Origin: Clostridiales bacterium
Lineage (GTDB): Bacteria; Bacillota; Clostridia; Peptostreptococcales; Acidaminobacteraceae
Length of the DNA stretch: 48,690 nucleotides
Reading direction: 5' to 3'
Assembly (NCBI GenBank): GCA_021107455.1
Contig: JAIOSU010000197.1
Span: 1-48,690, forward strand
Made by a program: the position numbers and the translations under genes. The notes under the pieces were generated by a model. It ran no database searches. It saw only the letters and a list, made by a program, of their open reading frames with translations, and was not told the origin of the DNA. Shown here one piece after another: positions 7,124-15,237 of the stretch; positions within the stretch are counted from its first letter, which is position 1, and each line of letters opens with the position of its first letter.

Positions 7124-8324
7124 AGAATGTACCATTTTGGTAGTGGATGACACACGAATAAATGTCGATATCCTTGTGAATATTCTTGGCGATGATTATG
7201 AGGTGTCAGTTGCAATGGATGGGCAAGAAGCTCTCGATACCATTGAGAATGCCAGACCGGACCTTATATTGCTAGACATCATGATGCCCATCATGGATGG
7301 CTATACAGTCATAGAAAAATTGAAGGAAAATGCGATAACGGAAGATATCCCAGTTATTTTCATTTCAGCGCTTTCAGATATATCCAACAAGACAATGGGA
7401 TTCAAACTCGGCGCGGTGGACTATATCGTCAAACCATTCAATATAGAAGAAGTCAGGGCACGAGTAAAAACCCATCTGATGCTATCCCTTGCTCAAAAGG
7501 CGCTTCAAAATCAGAATGAGATCCTTGAAATCAAGGTGGAGGAACGGACAAGGGAGCTCATGTTGACACAACAGGCTACGATTATGAGTTTTGCAAGCCT
7601 CGCTGAATATAGAGACCTTGAGACCGGTGGTCATATCAAAAGAATCAAGGAATACGTGCATATCATAGCGAAGGAATTGATGAACAATCCCAAATATCAA
7701 AATATGATCAACGATAAATACATCGATTTTCTGGTACAGTCATCACCACTTCATGACATTGGCAAAGTAGGTGTTCCCGATGCCATTCTTAAGAAGAGCG
7801 GAAAACTGGATACCGATGAATTTGAAATCATGAAAAAACATACCACATATGGTAAAAACGCGATAGAAACCGTTGAAAAGGATTTAGGTGAATTGGCATT
7901 TTTACATCTCGCTAAAGAAATGGCATATACACACCATGAAAGATGGGATGGACTCGGTTACCCAAGGGGCATCAAAGGGAATGAAATACCATTATCGGGT
8001 AGAATAATCACCGTTGCAGATGTTTATGACGGACTTGTCAGTAGAAGAATATACAAGCCACCATATACGCATCAGGTTGCTGTAGAGATGATTCTAAAAG
8101 GCAAGTCGATGCAGTTTGACCCGGATGTGGTTGACGCGTTCGTGGGGTGTCTTGAGGAGATTAGACACATCGCCATTGAACAGGCCGATTCAGTTGAAGA
8201 ACGCGAAGTGCTCATGAACGCATATAATGATTCACATAATGATTCACTTGAGATTCCTTCTTCATATGAGAGGTACAATGATACGTTTGTATCTAAAAAC
8301 AGGAGTTCGCATGAGATTAAATAA
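7110..8324 (+). CDS. Response regulator with HD-GYP cyclic-di-GMP phosphodiesterase output
   Basis: This is a 404-residue protein. Residues 1-122 are a receiver domain with phospho-acceptor Asp56 (LLDIMMPIMDGY) and the conserved lysine in DYIVKPF. A coiled linker (about 125-158) leads to an HD-GYP domain at about 160-350, with the HD pair at 215-216 (PLHDIGKVG), HHERWDGLGYP at 275-285 (GYP intact) and VADVYDGL. All metal and signature residues I can check are present, so it should hydrolyse c-di-GMP. The start ATG at 7110 follows AAGGAGG and overlaps the kinase gene. Phosphorylation by the upstream PAS kinase is the natural inference. Confidence 0.93.
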   Translation: MNTLKECTILVVDDTRINVDILVNILGDDYEVSVAMDGQEALDTIENARPDLILLDIMMPIMDGYTVIEKLKENAITEDIPVIFISALSDISNKTMGFKLGAVDYIVKPFNIEEVRARVKTHLMLSLAQKALQNQNEILEIKVEERTRELMLTQQATIMSFASLAEYRDLETGGHIKRIKEYVHIIAKELMNNPKYQNMINDKYIDFLVQSSPLHDIGKVGVPDAILKKSGKLDTDEFEIMKKHTTYGKNAIETVEKDLGELAFLHLAKEMAYTHHERWDGLGYPRGIKGNEIPLSGRIITVADVYDGLVSRRIYKPPYTHQVAVEMILKGKSMQFDPDVVDAFVGCLEEIRHIAIEQADSVEEREVLMNAYNDSHNDSLEIPSSYERYNDTFVSKNRSSHEIK

Positions 8325-9012
8325 CTACATTAGTGCCTCGGGAATGTGCTCGAGAAGAGAAGCTGACAAATGGATCCAAATGAAACGAGTTAAAATCAAT
8401 GGAAAGATTGCTGGATTGGGTGAGAGCGTCAATCCTGGAGATCATGTGGTAGTGGATGGAAAACCAGTACGTCCAAAAAAGGAGAATGTTTATATCGCAT
8501 TCAACAAACCTGTCGGTGTGACTTGCACGACAGAACGCCATATCAAAGGTAACATCATTGATTTCATCAACCACAAAGAACGCATTTTTCCGGTAGGTAG
8601 ATTGGACAAGGACTCTGAAGGGCTCATTTTACTGACTAGCGATGGCAGCATTGTCAATGCTATTCTCAGAGAAGAAAACGAGCATGACAAAGAATATCTG
8701 GTCACGGTGAACAAGAACATAGATGATACATTCATTTCCAATATGGAAAAAGGTGTGAAGATTTTCAACCCAGTCAAAAAGAAGCATACGACCACAAAAC
8801 CTTGTAAAGTGGAATTGGTTAAACCAAGGACTTTTAGAATTATTCTCAATCAGGGCCTCAACAGGCAAATCCGGAGGATGTGCTCCGCACTCGGATACGA
8901 AGTTGTTTCACTCAAGAGGACTAGGATCATGCACATCCATTTGAATCAGCTTAAAACCGGAAAATGGCGTGATCTCACGCAGCAGGAACTGAAAACGCTT
9001 CTGAAGTCTTGA
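8311..9012 (+). CDS. rluF: 23S rRNA pseudouridine synthase, RluF family
   Basis: This is a 233-residue enzyme. Residues 1-60 are an S4 RNA-binding domain (MRLNNYISASGMCSRREADK). The catalytic domain follows with GRLDKDSEGLILLTSDG at about 98-114, containing the catalytic aspartate of the RsuA/RluB/E/F class, and the late GLNRQIRRMCSALGYEVVSL typical of RluF. In E. coli RluF makes pseudouridine 2604 of 23S rRNA. The start at ATG 8311 follows AGGAG and overlaps the end of the HD-GYP gene by 14 bases. The 84-base longer upstream frame lies inside that gene and is not used. Co-transcription with c-di-GMP genes is unusual but probably only positional. Confidence 0.88.
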   Translation: MRLNNYISASGMCSRREADKWIQMKRVKINGKIAGLGESVNPGDHVVVDGKPVRPKKENVYIAFNKPVGVTCTTERHIKGNIIDFINHKERIFPVGRLDKDSEGLILLTSDGSIVNAILREENEHDKEYLVTVNKNIDDTFISNMEKGVKIFNPVKKKHTTTKPCKVELVKPRTFRIILNQGLNRQIRRMCSALGYEVVSLKRTRIMHIHLNQLKTGKWRDLTQQELKTLLKS

Positions 9013-9036
9013 CACAAAAATGATAAGTGATATAAT
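9009..9036 (+). promoter_or_regulatory. Promoter of the znu operon
   Basis: TTGACA (9009-9014), a 16-base spacer and TATAAT (9031-9036) form a near-ideal sigma-A promoter. The -35 overlaps the rluF stop codon and the -10 lies inside the left arm of the palindrome at 9032-9074, which makes the palindrome a likely repressor site. Confidence 0.7.
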
Positions 9037-9074
9037 AAACGCAAATGCAAATCAGTTGCATTTGCGTTTATTAT
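9032..9074 (+). promoter_or_regulatory. 19-bp perfect palindrome: candidate Zur operator and rluF terminator
   Basis: ATAATAAACGCAAATGCAA (9032-9050) and its exact complement (9056-9074) flank ATCAG, then a T-rich run follows (TTTATTTT). It overlaps the znu -10 box and the expected start point near 9043. Initiation there would leave half of the left arm untranscribed, so only read-through from rluF would form the full terminator hairpin. The A/T-rich core AAATGCAA-N5-TTGCATTT is of the size a Fur-family dimer covers, and such a regulator is encoded at the operon's end. Confidence 0.6.
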
Positions 9075-9124
9075 TTTTATTTTGTGGTATATACTTATTG
9101 AATATAGAAACAGGAGGCATAAAA

Positions 9125-10093
9125 ATGAAAAAAATATTAACTGTTGTGATTGCGGCAATGTTGGTTTTTGCCCTTTCCGGTTGTGAATCGAATATTGAGA
9201 ATGTTGTCGTTGCAGATGAAGGGCCACAAGTGTCAAAGCCATTGAGCATTGTCACATCACTTTATCCACAATATGATTTTGCAAGAAGTATTGTTGGGGA
9301 TAAAGCAGACGTGATTCTGATATTACCCCCAGGCGTAGAGTCACATTCGTTTGAACCGACACCACAGGATATGGTCACGCTCCAAAATGCGGATTTATTT
9401 CTTTATACCGGTAAAGAAATGGAACCTTGGGCATATAAACTTACAGAGAGCATTGATGCAAAAATCGTGGATCTGAGCTCGGGAATCACTTTGATGGATT
9501 TAGAGGAACATGAGGACGAGCACGAAGATGAAGGTGAAGAAGAGGAACATGAGGAACTCGTGGATCCACATTTTTGGACAGATCCGAATCTTGCTATTGT
9601 AATGGTTGAAAATATATTGGAGTCATTGAAAGAGGTGGATGTAGATAATGCCGCTTATTATGAAGCAAACGCCAACACATTGAAGCAAGCACTTTTGGAT
9701 CTGGATGTCGAAATCAGTGAAACACTTTCTAAAACCACATCAAAAACCATTCTTTCTGGTGGGCATTTCGCTTTTGGGTATTTTGTTGAACGATATGGCC
9801 TTGAGCACATGTCACCTTATGAGGGCTTCTCTCCAGATGCGGAACCAACTCCTAAAAAAATTGCTGCACTTATTGAGACCATCAACGAGACTGATGCAAA
9901 GGCAATTTTTTATGAAGAATTGATTGATCCTAAAGTTTCAAGGGTCATAGCAGAGGAGACAGGCATTGAAATGCTCTTATTGCACGGTGCACACAATGTC
10001 ACTAAAGAAGAATTTGAATCTGGAAAATCCTACATTACATTTATGAAGGAAAATCTTGAACGATTGAAGATAGGACTTGGATATGACGAGTAA
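9125..10093 (+). CDS. znuA: Zinc ABC transporter substrate-binding lipoprotein ZnuA
   Basis: This is a 322-residue cluster A-I metal-binding lipoprotein. The signal peptide ends in a lipobox with Cys20 (FALSGC). Expected metal-ligand histidines are at about 74 (VESHSFEPTP), 149 (DPHFWTDP) and 214 (SGGHFAFGYF), with the acidic ligand near FYEELIDP. A His/Asp/Glu-rich loop at about 128-143 is the classic zinc-loading loop of ZnuA and separates it from manganese binders. The start is the ATG at 9125 behind AGGAGG; the longer upstream frame runs into the palindrome. It captures zinc outside the membrane and hands it to ZnuB. First gene of znuA-znuC-znuB-zur. Confidence 0.93.
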   Translation: MKKILTVVIAAMLVFALSGCESNIENVVVADEGPQVSKPLSIVTSLYPQYDFARSIVGDKADVILILPPGVESHSFEPTPQDMVTLQNADLFLYTGKEMEPWAYKLTESIDAKIVDLSSGITLMDLEEHEDEHEDEGEEEEHEELVDPHFWTDPNLAIVMVENILESLKEVDVDNAAYYEANANTLKQALLDLDVEISETLSKTTSKTILSGGHFAFGYFVERYGLEHMSPYEGFSPDAEPTPKKIAALIETINETDAKAIFYEELIDPKVSRVIAEETGIEMLLLHGAHNVTKEEFESGKSYITFMKENLERLKIGLGYDE

Positions 10094-10808
10094 ACTGATT
10101 GAAGCAAAAAATATAACTGTTAGATATGGAAACAATGTGGTTCTAACTGATATTAGTTTCGCAATTGAAAAAGGGGATTACATCGGTCTTGTGGGTGCCA
10201 ACGGATCAGGCAAATCAACACTTGTAAAAGCCCTGTTGGGGCTTGTTCCCCTAGAAAAAGGCAAGATTATATACAACGATCTCAATAAATTTGAACACGG
10301 TATAGGATACTTGCCTCAGGTCGCTGTCACCGGGAACACATTATTTCCTGCAGAAGTGAGAGAAATTGTCGGCATCGGACTTTTGGGGCAAAAGAAGTTT
10401 CCCAAACGATTGACGAAGGAAGATCACTTCAAAGTGGATACTATTCTAACCAGACTTGGAATCATAGGACTCAAACATAAGAAGATCGGTGACTTGTCAG
10501 GTGGTCAGCAACAAAGGGTTTTACTGGCCAGAGCCATGGTTTCCCATCCGAAACTCCTGATTCTGGATGAACCTACAAGCGCACTGGATCCAAGAGTGAG
10601 ATCTGATTTCTTCAACCTCATCGAGGAGATCAATAAAGTAGACCAAACCAGCATCGTTCTTGTTTCGCACGACCTAAGCAGTATCAAACGTTATACAAGA
10701 AAAATGATGTTACTCGATCGAGAATTGGTCTATTTTGGTCCTTCAGATGAGTTTGATTTGAATTTTGGAATGGCAAAGGGGATGCACAATCATGAGCATG
10801 ATTATTGA
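10083..10808 (+). CDS. znuC: Zinc ABC transporter ATP-binding protein ZnuC
   Basis: This 241-residue ATPase has Walker A GANGSGKST (about 37-45), the signature LSGGQQQR (about 138-145), Walker B LLILDEPTSALD and the switch His in VLVSHD. It drives import through ZnuB. The ATG at 10083 is chosen because AGGA precedes it by 7 bases; it overlaps the znuA stop by 11 bases, so the genes are translationally coupled. An in-frame TTG two codons upstream is a weaker alternative. Confidence 0.93.
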   Translation: MTSKLIEAKNITVRYGNNVVLTDISFAIEKGDYIGLVGANGSGKSTLVKALLGLVPLEKGKIIYNDLNKFEHGIGYLPQVAVTGNTLFPAEVREIVGIGLLGQKKFPKRLTKEDHFKVDTILTRLGIIGLKHKKIGDLSGGQQQRVLLARAMVSHPKLLILDEPTSALDPRVRSDFFNLIEEINKVDQTSIVLVSHDLSSIKRYTRKMMLLDRELVYFGPSDEFDLNFGMAKGMHNHEHDY

Positions 10809-11619
10809 TACGATTACAGAAGCACTATCATATGGTTTCATGCAAAGGGCCATCATTGTCGGTGTGCTGATAGGACTTAGCAGTGCTATGCTTGGTATAT
10901 TTCTGGTGCTTAAAAAATATTCCATGATCGGTGATGGACTGGCGCACGTGAGTTTTGCCACGGTAGCCATCGCGCTGTTCTTAAATACTTCGCCACTACT
11001 CATTTCGATACCGATAGTCATTGTGGCCTCGATTTTGATTATGGAATTAAATGAAAAGGCAGGAATTCATGGAGATGCTGCCATCGGTCTCGTTTCGTCT
11101 TTCTCTGTCGCGCTCGGCGTGCTCTTATCCAGTATATCCGGTGGCTTCAATGTGGATTTGTTCGGCTATCTATTTGGGAGCATACTCTCGATTCAACAGT
11201 CTGACCTATGGTTGTCTGTAGTTCTGGCGGCTGGAGTCATCTTCACGGTGATATTCTTTTACAATGACTTGTTTGCCATCACTCATGATGAAGCATTCTC
11301 AAGTGTCATTGGAATTCCAACTAAGAGAAGGAATTATTTGATCGCGACATTGACATCTGTCACCATAGTGCTTGGTATTAGGGTAGTAGGGACAATGCTC
11401 ATTTCAAGCATGATTATATTTCCCACTGTGGCGGCACTCCAAGTCTCGAAAAGCTTTAAATCAACCATCGTGATTTCATCTGTGATTTCGGTGTTCTCAG
11501 TCATCGTCGGAGTGCTTGGATCTTATGCCTACAATCTGCCATCAGGTGCAAGTATTGTCATGATCAACGCTGTCGTTTTCGTATCAATGATGGGATATAA
11601 ACGTTTGGTGCGTTCTTGA
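10792..11619 (+). CDS. znuB: Zinc ABC transporter permease ZnuB
   Basis: This 275-residue permease has about eight hydrophobic segments and belongs to the ABC-3 family (metal ion permeases). GLAHVSFATVAIAL near residue 45 is the conserved DGLAHVSF block, and RVVGTMLISSMIIFPTVAAL near 195-214 is the cytoplasmic coupling region. The ATG at 10792 follows AAAGGGG and overlaps znuC by 17 bases. An in-frame TTG at 10765 lies deeper in znuC and is less likely. It forms the channel of the zinc importer. Confidence 0.92.
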   Translation: MSMIIDTITEALSYGFMQRAIIVGVLIGLSSAMLGIFLVLKKYSMIGDGLAHVSFATVAIALFLNTSPLLISIPIVIVASILIMELNEKAGIHGDAAIGLVSSFSVALGVLLSSISGGFNVDLFGYLFGSILSIQQSDLWLSVVLAAGVIFTVIFFYNDLFAITHDEAFSSVIGIPTKRRNYLIATLTSVTIVLGIRVVGTMLISSMIIFPTVAALQVSKSFKSTIVISSVISVFSVIVGVLGSYAYNLPSGASIVMINAVVFVSMMGYKRLVRS

Positions 11620-11640
11620 CAAATGGAAGAGGTGAATGAA

Positions 11641-12066
11641 ATGGGATCAATAGATTTGAAAGTTGTATTTAAAAAATATGGCATAAAGAATACTGTGCAA
11701 AGGCAAGCGGTTTACAATTATCTTACAGATGCATCCGCACCAATCACTGCGGAGCAAATATATATGGAGTTGACCCAAAGTGAAAGTGATGCGATGAACC
11801 TATCGACGGTATATAGGATTCTAGATCTTTTCACGAAAAAAGGGTTGGTACTCAAATCAAATTTACAAGCGGATGGCAAGTCGACATACGAAATGAATCA
11901 TATGGAGCATAGGCATCATCTCATATGTGTGAAATGCAACAGCATTGTCCCTATAAAGGGGTGTCCACTTGAGGACTATGAGAAAAGATTAGGTGAATCT
12001 ACAAATTATCAAATCTTGGAGCATCATTTGGAAATATTGGGAATTTGCCCTAAATGCAGAAAATAA
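11641..12066 (+). CDS. zur: Fur-family metalloregulator, probably Zur
   Basis: This 141-residue protein has an N-terminal winged helix (NLSTVYRILDLFTKKGLV is the recognition region) and a C-terminal dimer and metal domain. Two CxxC pairs (CVKC near residue 99, CPKC near the C-terminus) form the structural zinc site, and HMEHRHH just before the first pair gives sensor-site histidines. Sequence alone does not separate Zur from Fur or PerR; the assignment rests on its place as the last gene of the znu operon. The ATG at 11641 is preferred because AAGAGGTG sits at the right distance; an upstream ATG at 11623 lacks one. It probably represses its own operon through the palindrome at 9032. Confidence 0.85.
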   Translation: MGSIDLKVVFKKYGIKNTVQRQAVYNYLTDASAPITAEQIYMELTQSESDAMNLSTVYRILDLFTKKGLVLKSNLQADGKSTYEMNHMEHRHHLICVKCNSIVPIKGCPLEDYEKRLGESTNYQILEHHLEILGICPKCRK

Positions 12067-12069
12067 AAT

Positions 12070-12112
12070 AGCCCCACACAAACCTAAATAAAATGAAGGT
12101 TTGTATGGGGCT
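12070..12112. terminator. Bidirectional terminator between zur and the SLH-CAP gene
   Basis: AGCCCCACACAAACCT (12070-12085) pairs with AGGTTTGTATGGGGCT (12097-12112) with one internal mismatch. On the minus strand the stem is followed by ATTTTATTTT; on the plus strand the tail is short (TCT). It therefore looks stronger for the leftward SLH-CAP gene. Confidence 0.7.
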
Positions 12113-12121
12113 TCTAAACGT

Positions 12122-13681
12122 TTATAATGGCGTGAAATAATTTTGTGTATAATAAGTTCCGAATGGACCACCGAAGTAGACTCCAACACCAAGATATTCA
12201 ATGTTTCTGACAAGATTTTCGCGATGTCCGAGTGAATTGACCCAACCGGCGTGTGCTCCGAAAGCATTCAGATAACCTGCTGCTATGTTTTCAGCAGCCA
12301 ATCTGAAGTCAATGCCATCTGCGGCAATTCTGTCAAATGGAGATTGTCCGCTCGGATTGATGTGATCGAAGAAATCGCGTACTGCCATGTCTTTGCTATG
12401 CTTACGTGCCACAACCGCAATCGGTTCGCTCCATTTTAGGAGTGGTTTTCCATTCTCGAGTCTGAATACATTGTTCAGATCAAAAACCTGTTTCTCAAAA
12501 CTGATTCTCACAGGGTCTGATAAATTGCCATACTGGGAGTTCATACTCTTTTCGACAGCAGTGTCAATCAGCATGATGGAAAAAAGCCTGCCGGAATCGT
12601 GATTGTCAAAGTAAGTGGTCAGATATATGTTGTTCTTAAGGTATACTGCAGATTCCTGATTGTTCATTTGAACGTATTCATCCACACCTTTGAATATACT
12701 GTTGATTGGACTTCCAAGTGCTTTCGTCACTGCAGCCTTGTTTTGGTTCATGGCAAGTGATGTTGATGATTCAAGCAAATCGGATGCTGTAAATAATGCC
12801 ACAACTTTTTGATTGCTGACACCAACCAGGAAGTAGTCCAAATAATTGTCATGATATACCCACCATTTGAATCCATAAGCACTGTCGTCGATTCTCACGG
12901 GTTCTCCGTAGATTTCTTTGACCGTGACTGAAGAATCTCCGATTTCAATGTCGCTGACGGAAAATGGGGTGGATAATGTTGCAAAAGCATGTCCTGGAGC
13001 GTAGCCTGAAGCATCCAGATTGTCCGTGACGAGCTCAATTTTGTTAAGCGTGGTCAGGTATTTTTCGAGTACTACCGATGATTCAGCACGAGTGGCGTTC
13101 AGCATTGGTCTAAAGGTTGAGTCTGGATAACCATTTATGATTCCAATGGCTACGGCGGATATCACTGCGTCGAGGTATCGACCAGAAACCGTATTGTAAT
13201 CGGTCAACTTGTGACTGGCTTCCGCTATGGATTCACCAGAGACCGTTGCCCCAGTAGCTAGGTATGCCTTTGTTATGATGCTCGCCATTTCCTGTCTGAG
13301 AATGGGTTTTTCATAAACACTGAGATCAGTGCTTCCGAATTCGTCCACTTTGATATAGTTGGCCTCGATTGCAGCATCGATATAGGGTTGCCCCCAATAC
13401 TCGTTATCAGTGAGTTCTCTGACATCAATGGATTGCGCCTTGATCACGAGAACAAGATATTCGATTCGTTTTATAGTGGAATCGGGTTTGAAACTTCCAT
13501 CGGGATATCCGGTAATAACACCATATTTAGTGATGTTGTTGATTGTATTTTCCGCCCAGTGTCCGCCAACATCGTTGAATGTGACCGCAAATGATACTGG
13601 AACGCTTAGTGTGATTACTGAGATAGCAAGTATAATGATAAGAGATTTCAGAGCCCAAAAGATGTTTTGCTTTTTAGTCAT
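12122..13681 (-). CDS. Surface protein with SLH repeats and C-terminal CAP (SCP/PR-1) domain
   Basis: This is a 519-residue exported protein. A hydrophobic signal peptide covers about residues 10-33. Three S-layer-homology-like repeats follow to about residue 215 (HWAENTINNITKYGVITGYP; a middle degenerate one; IGIINGYPDSTFRP). Residues about 240-375 resemble the CAP-associated N domain (YGEPVRIDDSAYGFKWWVYH). Residues about 400-519 are a CAP domain with HINPSGQSPFDRI, AAENIAAG and GHRENLVRN. SLH repeats bind pyruvylated secondary cell-wall polymer; the job of bacterial CAP domains is unsettled. The start ATG at 13681 follows AAAGGAGAA; a 14-codon longer frame has no ribosome site. Confidence 0.88.
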   Translation of the reverse strand: MTKKQNIFWALKSLIIILAISVITLSVPVSFAVTFNDVGGHWAENTINNITKYGVITGYPDGSFKPDSTIKRIEYLVLVIKAQSIDVRELTDNEYWGQPYIDAAIEANYIKVDEFGSTDLSVYEKPILRQEMASIITKAYLATGATVSGESIAEASHKLTDYNTVSGRYLDAVISAVAIGIINGYPDSTFRPMLNATRAESSVVLEKYLTTLNKIELVTDNLDASGYAPGHAFATLSTPFSVSDIEIGDSSVTVKEIYGEPVRIDDSAYGFKWWVYHDNYLDYFLVGVSNQKVVALFTASDLLESSTSLAMNQNKAAVTKALGSPINSIFKGVDEYVQMNNQESAVYLKNNIYLTTYFDNHDSGRLFSIMLIDTAVEKSMNSQYGNLSDPVRISFEKQVFDLNNVFRLENGKPLLKWSEPIAVVARKHSKDMAVRDFFDHINPSGQSPFDRIAADGIDFRLAAENIAAGYLNAFGAHAGWVNSLGHRENLVRNIEYLGVGVYFGGPFGTYYTQNYFTPL

Positions 13682-13751
13682 ATGGTTCTCCTTTCGGTTA
13701 CTAACTATTACATTATAACGCATTAAGCTTACAGGCGTATTACAAAATTAT

Positions 13752-13780
13752 AAACAATACAAAACAATTGTGTTATAATA
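13752..13780 (+). promoter_or_regulatory. Promoter of the MATE gene
   Basis: TAAACA (13752-13757), a 17-base spacer and TATAAT (13775-13780) preceded by TG-T, an extended -10. It lies 33 bases upstream of the MATE start. Confidence 0.55.
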
Positions 13781-13813
13781 TATTGGATTTGAAATCAGAT
13801 AAAAGAGGTTGAA

Positions 13814-15181
13814 ATGGCAATTAAAAGCAAAAAGATAGATATGACAGAAGGCGATATCCTTTCCAGCCTACTTAAAATGGCACTACCAATCATGGGAACG
13901 AGCTTCATGCAGATGGCCTATAACCTGACGGATATGATCTGGATAGGATTCCTTGGATCCAGTGCGGTGGCAGCCGTTGGAATCGCAGGATTTTTTGTAT
14001 GGTTTGCCAACATGTTCATCATGCTGAGTAAAACGGGTACAGAAATCAGGGTTGCACAAGCTTCTGGCGCAAAGGATGAGGTGCATGCGGAACACTTTGC
14101 GAGAAGTGGTCTCCACTTGATTTTCTTCCTTGCAATGGGTTATATGACCTTTCTGTTGGTGTTTAAAACAGGTCTGATTGAATTTTTCAACACCGGCAGT
14201 CCTGAAGTGGAAAAAAACGCCATCAGGTACCTGTCCATTATTGCCATAGGAATTCTGTTTCCGTTTGCAAATCAGGTATTCACTGGAATATTCAATGGGC
14301 GTGGAGACAGCAGAACTCCATTTATGTTCAATGCTGTGGGGCTGGTGATCAATATAGTGCTTGACCCGATTTTGATCAATGGCTTCGGACCTTTTCCAGA
14401 AATGGGAGTGGCGGGTGCTGCACTGGCAACTGTATTTGCACAATTTGTGGTCTTTATCATTTTCGTATACAACATCAAATTCAAACATACCTTGTTTGAG
14501 CATTTCACACTGATGAGTCCCATCAAATGGTCGACACTTTCAGATATCATGAGACTAGGTGGACCACCGGCAATCCAAAGTGGATTATTTACTTTCATAT
14601 CCATGATCATAGCAAGAATCATCGCTGTCTACGGTCCGCTGCCTATAGCGGTACAAAAGGTCGGTTCTCAGATTGAGTCCATAACTTGGATGACTGCAAC
14701 AGGACTAGCTGTTGCACTGGGTGCATTTGTGGGACAAAACTATGGCGGCAAACAATACGGCAGAGTGGTGAAAGGGTATCGGACAGCCATGAAACTGGCT
14801 TTTTCTCTTGGAATATTTAATACTTTGCTCCTTTTTTTTGGAGCCAAATACCTTTTTATGATCTTCATCAGAGAGCCTGATGCGATTTCACTTGGCGTGG
14901 ATTACTTGAGAATCCTTGGCCTTTCCCAACTCTTTATGTGCATTGAGATCACGACTTCAGGAGCATTTAACGGAATAGGGCACACAAAACCCGCCGCAAT
15001 CACCAGTATAGTCTTCAACATACTCAGAATCCCCATGGCACTCTACTTCAGTCAGATGACATTTTTAGGCCTCAACGGCATCTGGTGGAGCATCAGCATC
15101 AGCAGTGTCTTCAAAGGAACAATCGTCTATATTTGGTTTGAAAGATTGTTGAAAACCGAGAAAGAGTTCATGAATGAATAA
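13814..15181 (+). CDS. MATE family multidrug/cation antiporter
   Basis: This 455-residue membrane protein has about twelve hydrophobic segments in two similar halves, as in MATE exporters. It starts with LLKMALPIMGTSFMQMAYNL, the first MatE helix, and the second half repeats the pattern (LSDIMRLGGPPAIQSGLFTF). The NLTDMIWIGFLG block is typical of the NorM/DinF group. It exports cationic compounds in exchange for Na+ or H+; the substrate cannot be read from sequence. Start ATG at 13814 follows AGAGGT. Single gene, convergent with the cation exchanger. Confidence 0.9.
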   Translation: MAIKSKKIDMTEGDILSSLLKMALPIMGTSFMQMAYNLTDMIWIGFLGSSAVAAVGIAGFFVWFANMFIMLSKTGTEIRVAQASGAKDEVHAEHFARSGLHLIFFLAMGYMTFLLVFKTGLIEFFNTGSPEVEKNAIRYLSIIAIGILFPFANQVFTGIFNGRGDSRTPFMFNAVGLVINIVLDPILINGFGPFPEMGVAGAALATVFAQFVVFIIFVYNIKFKHTLFEHFTLMSPIKWSTLSDIMRLGGPPAIQSGLFTFISMIIARIIAVYGPLPIAVQKVGSQIESITWMTATGLAVALGAFVGQNYGGKQYGRVVKGYRTAMKLAFSLGIFNTLLLFFGAKYLFMIFIREPDAISLGVDYLRILGLSQLFMCIEITTSGAFNGIGHTKPAAITSIVFNILRIPMALYFSQMTFLGLNGIWWSISISSVFKGTIVYIWFERLLKTEKEFMNE

Positions 15182-15187
15182 ATAAAA

Positions 15188-15233
15188 AAAGGATGTCTCA
15201 ATCATTTGAATAAAAATGATCGAGACATCCTTT
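15188..15233. terminator. Bidirectional terminator, MATE / CaCA exchanger
   Basis: GGATGTCTC (15191-15199) pairs with GAGACATCC (15222-15230), and ATCATT with AATGAT inside the loop. A seven-base A run (15184-15190) gives a strong T tract on the minus strand; on the plus strand the tail is TTTATT. Confidence 0.75.
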
Positions 15234-15237
15234 ATTG

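Noticed and set aside
13883-14503. 206-residue minus-strand frame inside the MATE gene
   Set aside because: His/Gln/Ser-rich, no family pattern and no ribosome site; an antisense shadow of a clear membrane transporter.
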